NCBI GenBank assembly: GCA_034336665.1
Contig: JAPFBE010000013.1
Location: forward strand, 15,417,056-15,481,055
Direction of reading: 5' to 3'
Length of the DNA: 64,000 bases
DNA from: Luscinia megarhynchos
Taxonomy: Eukaryota; Chordata; Aves; Passeriformes; Turdidae
Positions 1-44,200 of this stretch are shown here, one piece after another (the first letter of the stretch is position 1; the number at the start of each line of letters is the position of its first letter). The notes under the pieces are model-generated. The model saw only the letters and a program-made list of their open reading frames with translations, made no database searches and was not told where the DNA came from. Position numbers and translations under genes: made by a program.

Positions 1-64
1 GTTTTGTTGGGTGTTTTTTGTTTTGTTTTTGCTTGGTTTTTGTTTTTTTTGTTTTTGTTTTTAG
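1..64. repeat. GTTTT-rich low-complexity tract
   Basis: The window opens with T runs separated by G (GTTTTGTTTTTG type). Possibly the tail of an element lying outside the window. Confidence 0.8.
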
Positions 65-425
65 AGATGGCAAAAAATAGGAGCTACAGCTCACTGCAAT
101 TCAGTTTGGTCTATTAAATTTCAACCATTCTAGTCAGAATATCAGAATAAAAGCTGTAAGGTATTTTCATTTGAAACACATGACATGGAGATGCCATAAT
201 CTAGTTTAGTTCATAAGCCCTACAGATATAAGAATAATTGGAAAAATGCCATTTATCTATGAGAGGATCCCACTCCCCCCCAAAGTGGTATCACTTGGGA
301 TTGAAGATAATTACCTGATTTTTGCATCACATCATATTCTGTGAAATCTGAAACTGAAATGTAATAATTATCAGTTATGCAAGCCAAGACACAAAGTGGA
401 GAAAGAAAAATAGACAGAATAGGTA
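1..425. other. Downstream flank of C3orf52, no gene seen
   Basis: AT-rich sequence after the C3orf52 stop; presumably the 3' UTR and beyond. I see no AATAAA on the minus strand before the window edge, so the 3' end of the transcript is probably outside or uses a variant signal. Confidence 0.5.
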
Positions 426-627
426 TTAAATGACAGGTACATTGTTACCAAAAAGCTCCATTGTATCAAGATCAAAATCTTTCTCCCCAGAACTGAACAA
501 GGGAGCTGCTTGTTTACTACAGATTTCTTTTTGTTGCACTGGGGTTAATTTTTTAAGAGAAGCAACCATATCTTGTGGTGCCCAGAATGTATTCCAGAAG
601 TATGCTCGTGGCCCAGATTCTCCTTCA
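426..627 (-). CDS. C3orf52: C3orf52 last coding exon
   Basis: Acceptor TTTTACAG|TGAAGG; phase 2. It encodes SEGESGPRAYFWNTFWAP through to NNVPVI and a TAA at 426-428. The AYFWNTF stretch matches the SEA core strand seen in matriptase (AYYWSEF). An alternative AG five bases inside the exon (GAAG|GAG) would restore frame with the 55-nt exon 4, at the cost of the SEVAAF strand. Confidence 0.75.
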
Positions 628-3600
628 CTGTAAAAGGAAAAAAAAAGCATCATAAATATAGTCTAATTACTGTTTTGGACATGGTTTCCACTGGTCTGCA
701 TTTTTGGCTGGCACAGTTTCACAGCCAGCTGAACTTCTGTGCCCAATAGCTGCTGCTAAAAACAGTGACAAAAAGCTCCCTTGTTTATTTTTGCTGTACA
801 GAAGAATTATTTTTGACATATTGGCTTAACCAGCTTCACAGTGAGACTGAAAACGACATCGTGAAATCCTTCAATAGTTTTTATGAAATTGGATGTTACA
901 ATCCCTGCTGTTTAATTATACATTTTTAAGATCATATAACAGCTCGAGGCATGCTGTAATTAATATTTTTAATGGAAGCTAGCACTATACAACAACTCAA
1001 TTTTATACATGTGCTTTGATACAGCATTTCACACAATCTTTATTGAAATAAAGAATCCTTGAGCATACACATACAAGTTAATACTTCAGTGATTCCACCA
1101 CAATCCTTTTGAAACTGCCTGTGCACTGATCCTTCAGGTTTTTCAGAAACTTCCAGGATTATAATAACCTGCTGCTCAATAGATTTACATTTCTTACCCA
1201 GCTCTCAAATAGTGTTTTGCCCCAAATTACACATTTAAGGATTTGTTTTCAGAGGTTAAAACAGATCTTCATTTGAATAGAAACATCCAAAATAAGATCC
1301 TTTGAGTACTGAATTGTTGTTTCAAAAATTAAAAGTAGATTAATAGACAACAAAACAACTCATGGACTCAGGAACAATTATTCAAAATTCATTTCTCTCA
1401 CCAATTCTACAGGGCAGGACAGAAGTCACACCATTAGCTTAGCTCATATACTCAAATGCATTACTGCATTTTTAATTCTCTTATGGAGATGTGCATGTAC
1501 TTCTAGATAGATAATTTAAAATGCATTTTAAAAAAGAGAAAACCACAGCTGAATATTTCAAATTTCTACCATAAGCTGAAACAACACCTACCTGAAAGCA
1601 GCCACTTCAGACTTCCCAAGAAGGAAGATTCATATGTTTCTGCCAACTGACAATGAAATAATAGTAAAAGAAAATGTAACATTTTATTTTAGTGCCAATA
1701 CTATAAAGTGCTTGTCTTTTTCGTTCTTTCCTCTTCCTCACCTCCCTCTCCCCACATTACAAGCACTGTCCATAATTTTCATTAAATGTATCAAATAAGG
1801 ATCATAAAGGTGTGTTAAGTTACACTAAAAATTGCTTTTGCACATTACATTTCAAGACCATTGCAACAATTCTTGACAATTAGTAATGAATACATTCATA
1901 TTTTTGTTTCAGTCTTTAAACTTCCAGTATGATTAACTTGTATTGACTGTGCACAAAGCACCTTTGAGACACCAGATTAGTTCTTTTGGGAAATACAGGC
2001 TAACAGAGAACACCTTTGTCTTCAAAACTGCTGTCCACATCTACTTAGGAAACAGTACTGATCTCACAAATTGCCCCTCATAGGAAGGGCAATAAAGCAA
2101 GCACTGTTGTGAGTGATAAGGAAAATTTTAAAAGTGAAGCATTGAATAGGAGGTAAAATTAAAAAGCAAAAGAAAAATGCAGAAGGAAGAGAGTTTGAAT
2201 AAAGTAAAATAAAACCCACTCTCCTATTCCCTTCAAGACAAGTAATTTGTCCATAACTCTGAAACCTTGCTACCTAGAAAATATTGACCTTACTCTAAGA
2301 CATACAGCCCCATCTGTCTAGCTGCATTTCTAAAATAAATACTGAAAAATTGCCAAGGCTCTTGCTAGCTTTAAACTTCCTGTTTCTAAGGAAAAAAAAA
2401 ATTAACTGGAATCCCCTCCTCATTCCCAGCTGATTCTGTATAAATATTTACAAAATATTGCTCTATTTATGTGGGAACTTACATAATTTTGGATTGCTTT
2501 TGCTTGCAGGAGGAAATTCTGTGATGTTGGATCATTGAGGTCATTTGTATAAGTCAAATTAGGAATTTCTACACTTCCACTGATATAAATATAGGAAAAA
2601 GCAGGAGCTGAGGGGAAAAAAAAAAGAAAAAAAAGAAAAAGAAAAATAATTAGCACACCTAATAAAGTTACAGAACAAGAGGCTTGCCAAAGTAGGTGGT
2701 TTGTCCTTGGCATTTGCAGGTATTAGCTTTTAAGAGAAACATTCAGTAATAGCTAGAGCACTGAGTCAGTCCCACTGACAGAGTAATGCCCAGCAGGAAA
2801 GGAAAGGAAGGAGATTAAAGGTTTAAGCAGGATTTCTACTAGGAAGACTTCATTGTTAAGCTTCCTTTTTTTTTGCAGTGCTCTCCTCCTGAAGATGCAT
2901 GGTTTTAATGGCAATGTGTTGACATTTGGGAAAGTACATAAGCAATTTAGGTACCCATTCCATTTTAAAAAAAAAGCGAAGAGAAAATAGACAAATAATT
3001 CCTATATGCTCCTACCAAAGGTAGCAATACCAATAATGATGGTATTTACCAGCAGAGGCAAAAAAATAGAGATAAAATGCACACTTTCAATATTCTTGTG
3101 CAACTGCTAACTAATTACTGTATATTTTGTTGCCTTAGCAAAGACATTAAGGAGAAGGGGAAGTCAGTAGTTTATGTACACACATTATGTGCATTATTTC
3201 ACAGTGCAAAATATCCATCCTGCCCAGACCACGCTGGGAGTGACACTTACAGTGTGAGTAGTGCAGAACTAGCACAATTGCTGTCAAGGTTAAAGAAACT
3301 GTAGGTAATATTCCTAGAAGACATCTTCTCCAGAAACACAACTTCATCCATTTGAAGAAACGATTCTTTTGGCACAAATCTTCTCGGTGGGATGGGCAGT
3401 GGCAAACACGTGGACTTTCCTAGAGAAGGACCACAGATGGCATCAGTTAGTAAAAAAAAAGAGCTGTTAGATCACATTTTGGTGTATTTATTCTCTTAAA
3501 GAGAACTAAATTGAGATAAGATCTTTCATGTTATCAGCTAGGTCATGCATGAAACCCACACCTCTCTGGGCTATTTCCCTCTTGCATGCACCTCAAGCTG

Positions 3601-3817
3601 TGAAAGCAGGTGTGGGGAGGAATTTTTATCACTTGAGTTAGGAGCAAGTGATGAAGAACAGAGGTCAAAGCACACAGGAGTGGGCAGAGATAAACTCTTT
3701 ACTGTGTTCCTACCACAAAGCTTAGCTGGTGGCTCTTACCTGCCCTGCAGCCCGCTCAGAGTCCGGGGCTGGAATGCTGTACACAGAAATCCGGCCGGAG
3801 GGAAAAGCCTGCAGCAT
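426..3817 (-). CDS. C3orf52: C3orf52 (TPA-induced transmembrane protein, TTMP) orthologue, five coding exons, frame disrupted in exon 4
   Basis: Coding exons on the minus strand are 3740-3817, 3251-3419, 2483-2607, 1592-1646 and 426-627. Exon 1 begins MLQAFPSGR, exon 2 holds a basic stretch and one TM segment (about residues 59-81), and exons 3-5 form a SEA-like domain ending in NNVPVI and TAA. Position next to TMPRSS7, small size (about 213 residues if exon 4 were full length; human protein 217 as I recall) and TM-SEA layout support the name. The mammalian protein is a small ER/membrane protein; I recall a link to lipase H and hair growth, which nothing here tests. Exon phases are 0, 1, 0, then 2 expected, but exon 4 is 55 nt and breaks the frame. 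With ordinary splicing the product stops after about 169 residues. It is either a damaged gene or one rescued by an acceptor 5 nt inside exon 5. The name is fairly sure; the functional state is not. Confidence 0.8.
1592..1646 (-). CDS. C3orf52: C3orf52 coding exon 4, out of frame (middle of SEA-like domain)
   Basis: The acceptor is TTGTCAG|TTGGCAG and the donor TTTCAG|GTAGGT. The exon starts in phase 0 as LAETYESSFLG. Its 3' end reads as SEVAAF only in a different frame, and that second frame is the one that joins exon 5 (SEGESGPRAYFW). The matching TMPRSS7 exon is 68 nt; this one is 55 nt. Matriptase has FLGPYHKESAVTAFSEG here, so roughly four residues plus one base appear to be missing between FLG and SEVAAF. 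Confidence 0.65.
2483..2607 (-). CDS. C3orf52: C3orf52 coding exon 3 (first half of SEA-like domain)
   Basis: A long pyrimidine tract precedes CAG|CTCCTG, and the donor is TAT|GTAAGT; phase 1 to 0. The translation contains YIYISGSVEIPNL and QNFLLQAKAIQNY. It aligns almost residue for residue with TMPRSS7 exon 3, and the two exons are 125 and 131 nt long. Confidence 0.8.
3251..3419 (-). CDS. C3orf52: C3orf52 coding exon 2 (transmembrane segment)
   Basis: Acceptor TTCTCTAG|GAAAG and donor CACT|GTAAGT; phase 0 to 1. It encodes a Cys- and Arg/Lys-rich juxtamembrane stretch (QKNRFFKWMKLCFWRRC) and then about 23 hydrophobic residues, as in a type II membrane protein with a positive cytoplasmic flank. 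Confidence 0.8.
3740..3817 (-). CDS. C3orf52: C3orf52 coding exon 1
   Basis: An ATG with A at -3 opens 26 codons (MLQAFPSGRISVYS..., ending RAAGQ) and runs to a strong donor, CAG|GTAAGA, in phase 0. Exon 2 begins in phase 0, so the two join cleanly. The N-terminus is poorly conserved in this family, so the start rests on the reading frame and the donor, not on similarity. Confidence 0.6.
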
Positions 3818-4762
3818 GATGCCGTGGCAAATGCCTTTGGACAAACCTAGCAACACCCCCTAAATGAGCCCTGCTTCTCAAACATAGCTCAGAGTAGCTG
3901 CTCTCCCCACCACACACACCGGGCTTCTCTCATTTCACCTTTGCCATGCTGCTTGGAGCTGGAGCCAGCTGATCTGCAGTCAAAGAAGGTGGGCAGGAAA
4001 AGTTACCATCGCTGTAACTCTTTGTTTTCCTGACTGGCTAAGTAGGATATGGATCCCATCATTTGAAAATGCATCACTTCTTTCAGAAATACAAGAATAG
4101 GGAAGTAATTTATGGCACAATGCAAAGGACATGCAACCAATTTACAGATAAAAGGTTCCAGGGCAATATCAATCAGACAACTTCTAACAAACACCCTGGT
4201 GAATTCATAGAAATATCCATAAGAGAGAAGAAATGCTCAGTTCCACCTTAGTTGTCCAGGTTCAAGACAGTACCACAGAATAAAAGCAATAAATAAATTG
4301 GAAACCAATTTATGTTCACATTTCCTGTTCGAAAGGAAAAGCAGCTTAAAGTCAGTAAATCATCAAGTTCAGCATATTCTGCATATAAAATAAGAAAATC
4401 AAGAATGTGTAAGGGGAAATAACATTTTGATACATGTTCAAAGAGAGAGAGACCACAAAGAACAGAATCTAGAAAAGCAAAAGGGGATGAAGAAATCTCA
4501 GCCCCAGAAAAACAATACAAAGGGAACAAAACAAATCCCAACAGTTCACACAGAGATTGCAAAAGGGATTAATGGGAAAGCAATTGTCACAGCTCAGAAA
4601 TTCGAACTAGAGGTGCAGACAGATGGTTTTATTCAAGTCCTCTGTTTTTCAACAGCTTGCACACACAGAACCTGCTGACTGACACTTGGCCCCTTCCTTC
4701 ATGGAAAAGAGAAAAAGCCACAGACAAAATTGCCTAGAGGAAACAAACCCACTTTTGCATTT

Positions 4763-4787
4763 AAAAAAAAAAAAAAAAAAAAAAAAA
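4763..4787. repeat. Poly(A) run of 25
   Basis: Twenty-five consecutive A on the plus strand between C3orf52 and TMPRSS7. No retroposed gene body is recognisable 5' of it, so it may be a simple repeat. Confidence 0.9.
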
Positions 4788-5536
4788 GAAGAGTCTATCA
4801 GGACCTTTTAGAAACACTGGTTTTATTTTGGCAAGGACCAGATCATTGCAATAACACATCACCATGCTCATTCATCTTGACAACGTTGTCTGAAGCTTGA
4901 GAATTCAAATTCTTAGGTGGATGAACTTGAAAATAAAGAAACAAATAAAAGAGTTAATAGCTCCAAATCATGCAGTTAATTAAAATGAAAGCAGGAGGAG
5001 GAATAAGCATGAACAATTCACCACTTATAGCAGCAGAATTTCTGATCTTCAAAAATTAGGACCCTATGGGTTTGAAAGGATTGAATTCACTTTTTGTAGT
5101 GTCTCTTCTCCCCTTTCTCCCTGTCAGCTGCTCTTGGTGGAAGAGACAGGGAAAGTATTTGCCAGAGCACAAGCAGATAATTGCTGATTCACAGCTGCTT
5201 CTGTATGAGCTGCACACATCTCAGAAGAAATGATGAGTAAGCCTGAAGCTCTCTGTCTGCACATTCAATTATATCTTCAGCTTCCTGACAGATGAGGGCA
5301 CCTGCACTCGGTGCCTTGAAAATGAAGTTTATTATTGCATCTCCCCCCATGTCTCCAGAGATCTGCATGGAACAACCACCTCAAGGAACAGCCTCCTCCT
5401 TTTCCACCAGGGCTTGAAACAATGGTATTTATTACCTCCATATGTGAATCCCAGAATCAGCAAGAGACACGAAAAGAAATCCCACCACTGAACAATTCTT
5501 CCAAATATGATTTTAATGAAGATATCCAGGACATGT

Positions 5537-5542
5537 TTTATT
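5537..5542 (-). promoter_or_regulatory. Candidate proximal poly(A) signal of TMPRSS7
   Basis: AATAAA on the minus strand only about 20 nt past the TAA. This would leave an unusually short 3' UTR. A second AATAAA at 5328-5333 is an equally good candidate and would give about 250 nt of 3' UTR. Confidence 0.35.
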
Positions 5543-5562
5543 CCAAGATAACAGTTTTCAAG

Positions 5563-37885
<32,323 letters not shown>

Positions 37886-38194
37886 TTCAGCAGAATTAAT
37901 TTTATGAATTGTCCAGGCTGAGAAAGAGCCTTGCACCTCTTCTCAGGCACCCCTTCTGCTTGTGAAGCTGAAGACAGCTAATTGCAATGCCCAGGACCAA
38001 AAGAGGCATCAATTTACTTTGATGAGTTTCCAATTGTAACTTCATCTGCCCTACTACACCTTCGTAAATGTTAGAAGGCTGCTATCATGTGACTTTAGAC
38101 TTCAAATTCAGACTGGATAGAATAGGCTTTTCATGGTCTTTATAAAGCTGAAATATTAAAATACAAAATTGCAGTGCTAAAATCTATACATCAC

Positions 38195-38240
38195 TGATCC
38201 TTATGGGTCCTTTCCAATCAGCATATTCTATGATTCTGTG
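38195..38240 (+). mobile_element. CR1 3' terminus, very short, upstream of TMPRSS7
   Basis: TGATCCTTATGGGTCCTTTC followed by CAGCATATTCTATGATTCTG, the sense 3' end of CR1 with one and a half ATTCTATG units. Only about 46 nt remain, as expected for a strongly 5'-truncated insertion. It lies about 0.3 kb 5' of the TMPRSS7 start codon. Confidence 0.7.
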
Positions 38241-41200
38241 AAAATGACACATTAGTTACATAACAAGAAAAGTGGCAAGTAAAATGTAAAAGTGAGAGCA
38301 AAAACATGCTAAAATAAGGAAAAGAAATATAAGCACCCTAAGTAAGAGTGTTGAAAATTGCAGATAAGAACAAATCAAGATAGGCATTTGGACGTTCTTC
38401 TAAAATTTTGTAATGTACCTGTTGAACACTCAAATTTGGTTATTTTATTGTAACTGAAAAATAAACTGTTCCAGGCAACTAATTTCATATTGTTAAAATA
38501 GATCAGGCTTCAAACTGAGAATCCTTTTTGTAATCAGATGCAGGAAGTCACTTGTATTATAACAGTTCCGTCCTATTGTCTTTGTTAATTAAATATTTAT
38601 AGAGGATGTAAACCAGTACTTTCCTCAATGGATGCTAAGTATAGAGCTGTCTTTCCTTTTAAGTGATTAACAATCTCAATGCCTTCCTTGTGTCAGCCTC
38701 AGAAATGCTGCTGGAGGTAGACACCCCCAGCCCACTGAGTCCCTGATTAAGGGAAAGGTGACAGAGGAGCCCCCCAACACCCCAAGGCACAGCAGAGATG
38801 TCTGTCTGCATTACACAGATGCATCCTGCAGGAAGCTGGGATTCAGCAATTCAGCCTTCCAGGACAAAAAGCTTGGCTTGCACAGACCTAGAGCTGTGCT
38901 GGGGAGAGGTAGGGCTCATCTCACCTGTCTTAGACTGCCTAGAAGTGAGGCATGCAGATCCACGTTTGTTTTCTAGACTGAGGCTATACATGATGGTGAC
39001 AGAGAAGCATTCAAAACAGAGAAGATGAATCACACCACTGAGTACAGAGAGAAAAGAAGCAATTATTTTACCAAACCCATCCTTTACAAAATCATCTCTG
39101 TGATGGCAATGTTTCCCTTCTGACCAATTCTGCCTCCACACAGCTCAGAGGTTTCTTGCTCCCTTAACTGATGGGAGCCCAGGACCAGCCTGACAGCATC
39201 AGCCCACTGACACAGCAGGGAGCTCCACAGAGCTACTAACCTCAGCCTGACATCGTTCCAAACTAAACAGCAGAAGTGACAGAGTTTGCTTGTACTGCAG
39301 GATTGCTTACCAGAAATGCCTAACTAGCTGCATGAAATTACAAAGGAAAGTCCCTGCACAAAGCAAAGTTAATTCTACTACAATCTGGTTGCATTGCCTT
39401 TAAGAACCCTTACATACTGCTTGAATCTGTTTTTCTTTAATCAAAACTCAGGTAAAGCAAAGGTTTTAACAGGTCTGTGAAAACTAAACAAGAGTTTAAA
39501 TGGCAATTCATAGTAACATTTAAGGAGGCATTCATAAACATTCTTAATCAATTTTTCATTGGTACACAATCACACTGTCTGACTCCATACTTTGTCCCTC
39601 AAATAATTTCTTCAAATTGCAGTTGAGATTACTTCCAACAGAGGAAGGAAAGGCTTTGGCTGTCCTCCCTAATAAGGCAGCTGAATTTGTTATTCAGCTT
39701 CATTTTGAACACAGAGAAAAAAAATGCTTACATCTTCAATAAGCATGCAATAATAACTAATGTGGAATTAGTAGAATGTGAAGATCTGCATACACACAGG
39801 CACGTAATTCACATTTTGGACACATTTCTTTCACCAATGAAGAGAGAACCAACACACAATAGATGCTATTTCAATTTTTGAAAGTGCAAATTGCAAGCAA
39901 GATAAAGTGATGCTTTTATCAAAGTATGGAATAGGGTGACAATTGATTACTAAATATTAAATTATTAATAATTGCCTAGTAACACATTTCAGTATCAACT
40001 TGGAACCTTTTTGGACCCCTCCTCCACTGAATGAGTACCATGCTTGCTCTCCAGATCTCTGTCATCTACAGATTCGACTTGGAATCACAGTGCTTGTATT
40101 TATTTTTCTTCTCCTTGATCTCTTATTCAATTTCTGATTACTGACAATGCTCATCTATGCACTAGAGGTCTCTGATGTAACAACACATTTTTCAGCAAAT
40201 AAAATCACCTTGGAAATTACAGGCAAATTGAGCTGTCTTGAAGGATCCAGAAACAATACATAACTGCCATTGGCAGAGCACATCACCTGGAATGAAGCAG
40301 CTGACCATCTTGCACAGCAGTGCTAATAGAGCTATTTAATCTCAATAACAGACTGAGAATAGCTTAGTTATTTGCAACACATCAATTTAAATCAAATTTA
40401 AAATGCTAAGTGAGCACATCTTTTGGACACAACACCCATTCATCAGTCTGTGCCATTTTAAGGACAGCAAGCCCTGCTATTCCATCAGTTAAGGGTCTTG
40501 CACTATTCAATGCTCAGTGGTGCCACCAGCTAATTTTACTCTCCATTTCTCTCTTGCTTATATGAAATTGCTATGTGTAGCAGAGCAAGCAATATTGACA
40601 CAGCATACATGGAGTAATGCTACTAGATTAAATATGACTTATTAAGACAACCACAGTGGCATGAAACCTGCCACATTTCAAATAAAATAATTACTATAAG
40701 AAAAATAGAGTTTCTGCAATAATGAGGTTGACCCATTTGAAGTAGCACTGAATCCAGGGGTAACACCCTCTACAGAGGCCAAGTCAGGGCAGCTCTTCAG
40801 CCAAGCCAAAGCCACATTTGTAGCTTTTCAGCTGATTTCCTGATGTGCAAAGCCCTATCTTTCAGAATACTCAGTCATGTATGCTTGGATAGGTCAGGCC
40901 TGAGCAGGGTCTGACAAGCCAAAGCACTTTTACTGGTGAAAGTCTCTGTGCCTGTCCCTGCAAATCACACCTCAGCTGGTGACCTGTCCTTAACTGGTTA
41001 ATTAATCTCATTTCTCATATCTGTTGCCACAACAGATGCCAGCTGATGTGAGTCTAATGTTTAGTGCAAACAAACCACAAATATCTTACTCATGCTTATC
41101 TCCCCAGGAAACACAAAGCCCCATGCCAGCCCAGCCTCAGTGTTTGCCACAAACAAATGCCCCTACTAAATGCTAATATGATCTTCTTGTTCTGCCTTTC

Positions 41201-44200
41201 CACAGCTGCATTTTCCTTGCAATTAGGCAGAGAAAAATCTCTTATACCCTGAGAGAAGACCAGCATTGGAAGTTTAACCCCTTCTTTTCCTTCCTCTTTC
41301 TTTCAGAAACCTACCCATGCCCTTTCCTTTCAAGTCTTGATGCTTCCCCTCATTTCTATTACTCTGATCACTTTCTAAGTAGGAGGATAGACCAAAAAAG
41401 CCTGGGGGGGGGGGGAACCCCAAAAAACCAAAACAAAACTCAATCCCTAGGGTTTTTTCTGGATTTAGTACTTTTACCTAAAAGACTTCAGGATGGCATT
41501 GATGCCACCTGTGATATTTTTATTTCTAATTTATCAGTCCTTCCATGTTATGATCCAGGCAGGGAGAATATGACAAGCACATAAAAGCTCAAACTGTTAA
41601 GGAGCAATGCAGATTTTTAAAAATCTTTTTAAAGCAAGTAACTCAAACTAATCTACTAAACTAATCTAATAAGCAGTTAGATTATTTTCACTTTCAAATA
41701 TTAAGCAAGCTATTTCACTGAGTCTGGTGAGTTTGGGGCATCACTTTCTTTGTTCAGGAGTTATGGGGCAACTTGATATTTCATCCCTAGAAGTGACTGA
41801 CACGGCTGTTGTCATCCCCCACCCACTAAAGGTTTTGATAAACAGAGGATCCAAGAGTTAATTCAAGAACTGAAAAATCCTACTCGACAGGGAGGTGCAC
41901 CAGGAAGTTAATCCACCTAATTTGACAAAGAAAAGTTTACACAAAAGTATTTTTGGTATAGTTCTGCTCTGCTCTTACCAGTTAATTTACAATGAAAATC
42001 TTGTGCTCAGAATAAAAACCTCACAGAAGCACAGACAAGCCTGTCAAGATGAACTGCTGTCAAGATGAGGGCTGTTAACCATGAATATAAGTGACCAAGA
42101 TTTGCACTGGGCCCTATTGACCAAACATCCCTGTAGAAATTTTATTATTTTTTTCCAGAGATGCTCTTGATATTCCACCTAGGTCACTGCAGTCTTCTCT
42201 GACCTTGACATCTTTGGGTACTGGCAGGCAATTTCTTTGTCTCAGCTGCAGGGATGCTAATCTTCATTAGGGGTCAATCACCAGCTGAATATCTGCTCGT
42301 GCCCTTGGGCTGAGTGCAGGGAAATAATAGACAGAAGATAAGAGGATCTGGACTGATGGAAACAAATGAAAGTCTAAATATAAAACTTGTTACTGTGATC
42401 CACACAAGCTGCATTTTCCCCTCACTTGCTTCTAGGTTCTGCCTCACAGATTGCTGTTTGTATGTTGGTTAGAGAAGCAAGACTTCAAGGATATGGGCAT
42501 GTTCTGCATGTGGCAGTGTCCCTACACATTCACTGCCCTGTGATGAAATTGTAAGAACTAAGGAACTATAAACAGGGGGGAGCTACAGCCCTGTCTGCTC
42601 CATTTACAGTATAATCACTTTTTAAAAAAATTGCTGTTTGAACTACAGCTGAGGGGACTTGGTTTTGTTTTTATGTTTGTGTCTGCCATGTGGAAGGTCA
42701 GCAGAGAGAAACAGCATTTCCAGCTGCTCTGTCTCCATACAGCCTCAACCCAAAGAGCTTGTGAACTTTTCTTCACCACCATGATGTTACCCAGCTCCAC
42801 CAGTCAACATCTCACAGCAACACCACTTGAGCCAGCTTTTCAGGCAAAAGCTTTACCTGGGATTTAAATACTGTATTTTTCCATAAGCAGGTCCTGTCCC
42901 ATATTCTTTCAAGAAGTTTCAACTCCCCCAACGTTAAAGCAAATCACCTTGTAAAAGGTAAAATGAAGCTAATCAAGAGCATTGAGGAAATCAGTGTTAT
43001 CAGTAATTTGCCAAATCAGGCAAGCCACCTGAGATTTGTTTAAGGATGAGGTGGATATCACAGCACACAAGCTGGTCACACATGTACAAGTACAGTGCCT
43101 AGCAAGGGCAGCTGGCCACATAAGCCACACCTGCCTACAGCAGCGAAATTTCAGTATCCTTTGTTGTCTGGAAAGCATGGGATAAGATCCCCACACTAAA
43201 TCCTTTGTGTACAGTAATGTCAGAACCTGCAAAGACTGCACTTCCTCCATGTAACACAGTAGTGCTGAATGTCTGTCTCATATGACCTTCAGACACAGGC
43301 ATCCCTATACTCACTTCCATGTTGGCTACCTACCTACCCCTTGCCTGTCCAGACTTGTAGTGGGTTTATTTTAACAGGCCAGATGGATTCCTCATGGTGT
43401 TTTGATGAGCCAAAAGGAGCAGAGAGCCAATTTAGGATCACTTGAGATGCTGGCAGAGCCACCTTGTTTTACTGCCATGGCCATGAAACAATACAAACAA
43501 GATAAAAACCACCTACATTTCTATAAAGACAGCCTGGACCCCTCCTCACACAGCTCAGAATTTTGTGCACCCTCATGTTGTCTCAGCTCTTAGTTTTGCA
43601 AGTGACATGCAGGGCTGTCAGTATTTCTCCTCCAGAGTATTCATTACACACTGAACCCATCACATGGTTGGGATCCTGTTCAAGACATCAAATCTCAGAG
43701 CTTGCCTCAGCCTCATCATTTCTCAAACTTCTTTCTCATAGCATTTGAAGGAATATATTTATATCCAATTTCCCTTTGGGGGTGGGGGTGGGGAGGTGAG
43801 GACATGACACATGATTTCAGATTGGTTATAGACATTCTATTTTTGAATGAGTTTTCATAAAACCCTGCATTTTCAGTGCAGCCCACCTCATGATGATTAT
43901 AAAGAGCTCCCAAATACAATAGTAAGTCTGAGAAATGCCTTGCATTTGTAGTGAATCCTAAGGGAGGAAACATGATTCATTCTGTAAAACACTGAGCACA
44001 AGGCAATAGCCACATCCTCAATCCCAAAGGACAAAGTGAAGTTACAAGCATCAAGCTCATAAGTAATGCTCTTTACAGAACTATTTTGGGACTTAGTTTT
44101 CCTTGCTCCAAGGAACAAAACTGTATTCTTAAAAATCAAATTTAAAAAAATATTCTTTTAGAGGTCCTGGTCACCTTTTGATGGATAGACACTCATCTAT

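Larger units (their letters stand above)
3818..5562. other. Interval between C3orf52 and TMPRSS7
   Basis: About 1.7 kb holding the 5' UTR and promoter side of C3orf52 and the 3' UTR of TMPRSS7. It contains the poly(A) run and a moderately GC-rich patch near 3750-3990 around the C3orf52 start. No further coding exon was recognised; ORFs of 60-105 codons here have no familiar content. Confidence 0.55.

Noticed and set aside
43360..43400. TGTAGTGGGTTTATTTTAAC resembles the start of a bird ERVL LTR
   Set aside because: Similarity stops after about 12 bases and no matching end was found.
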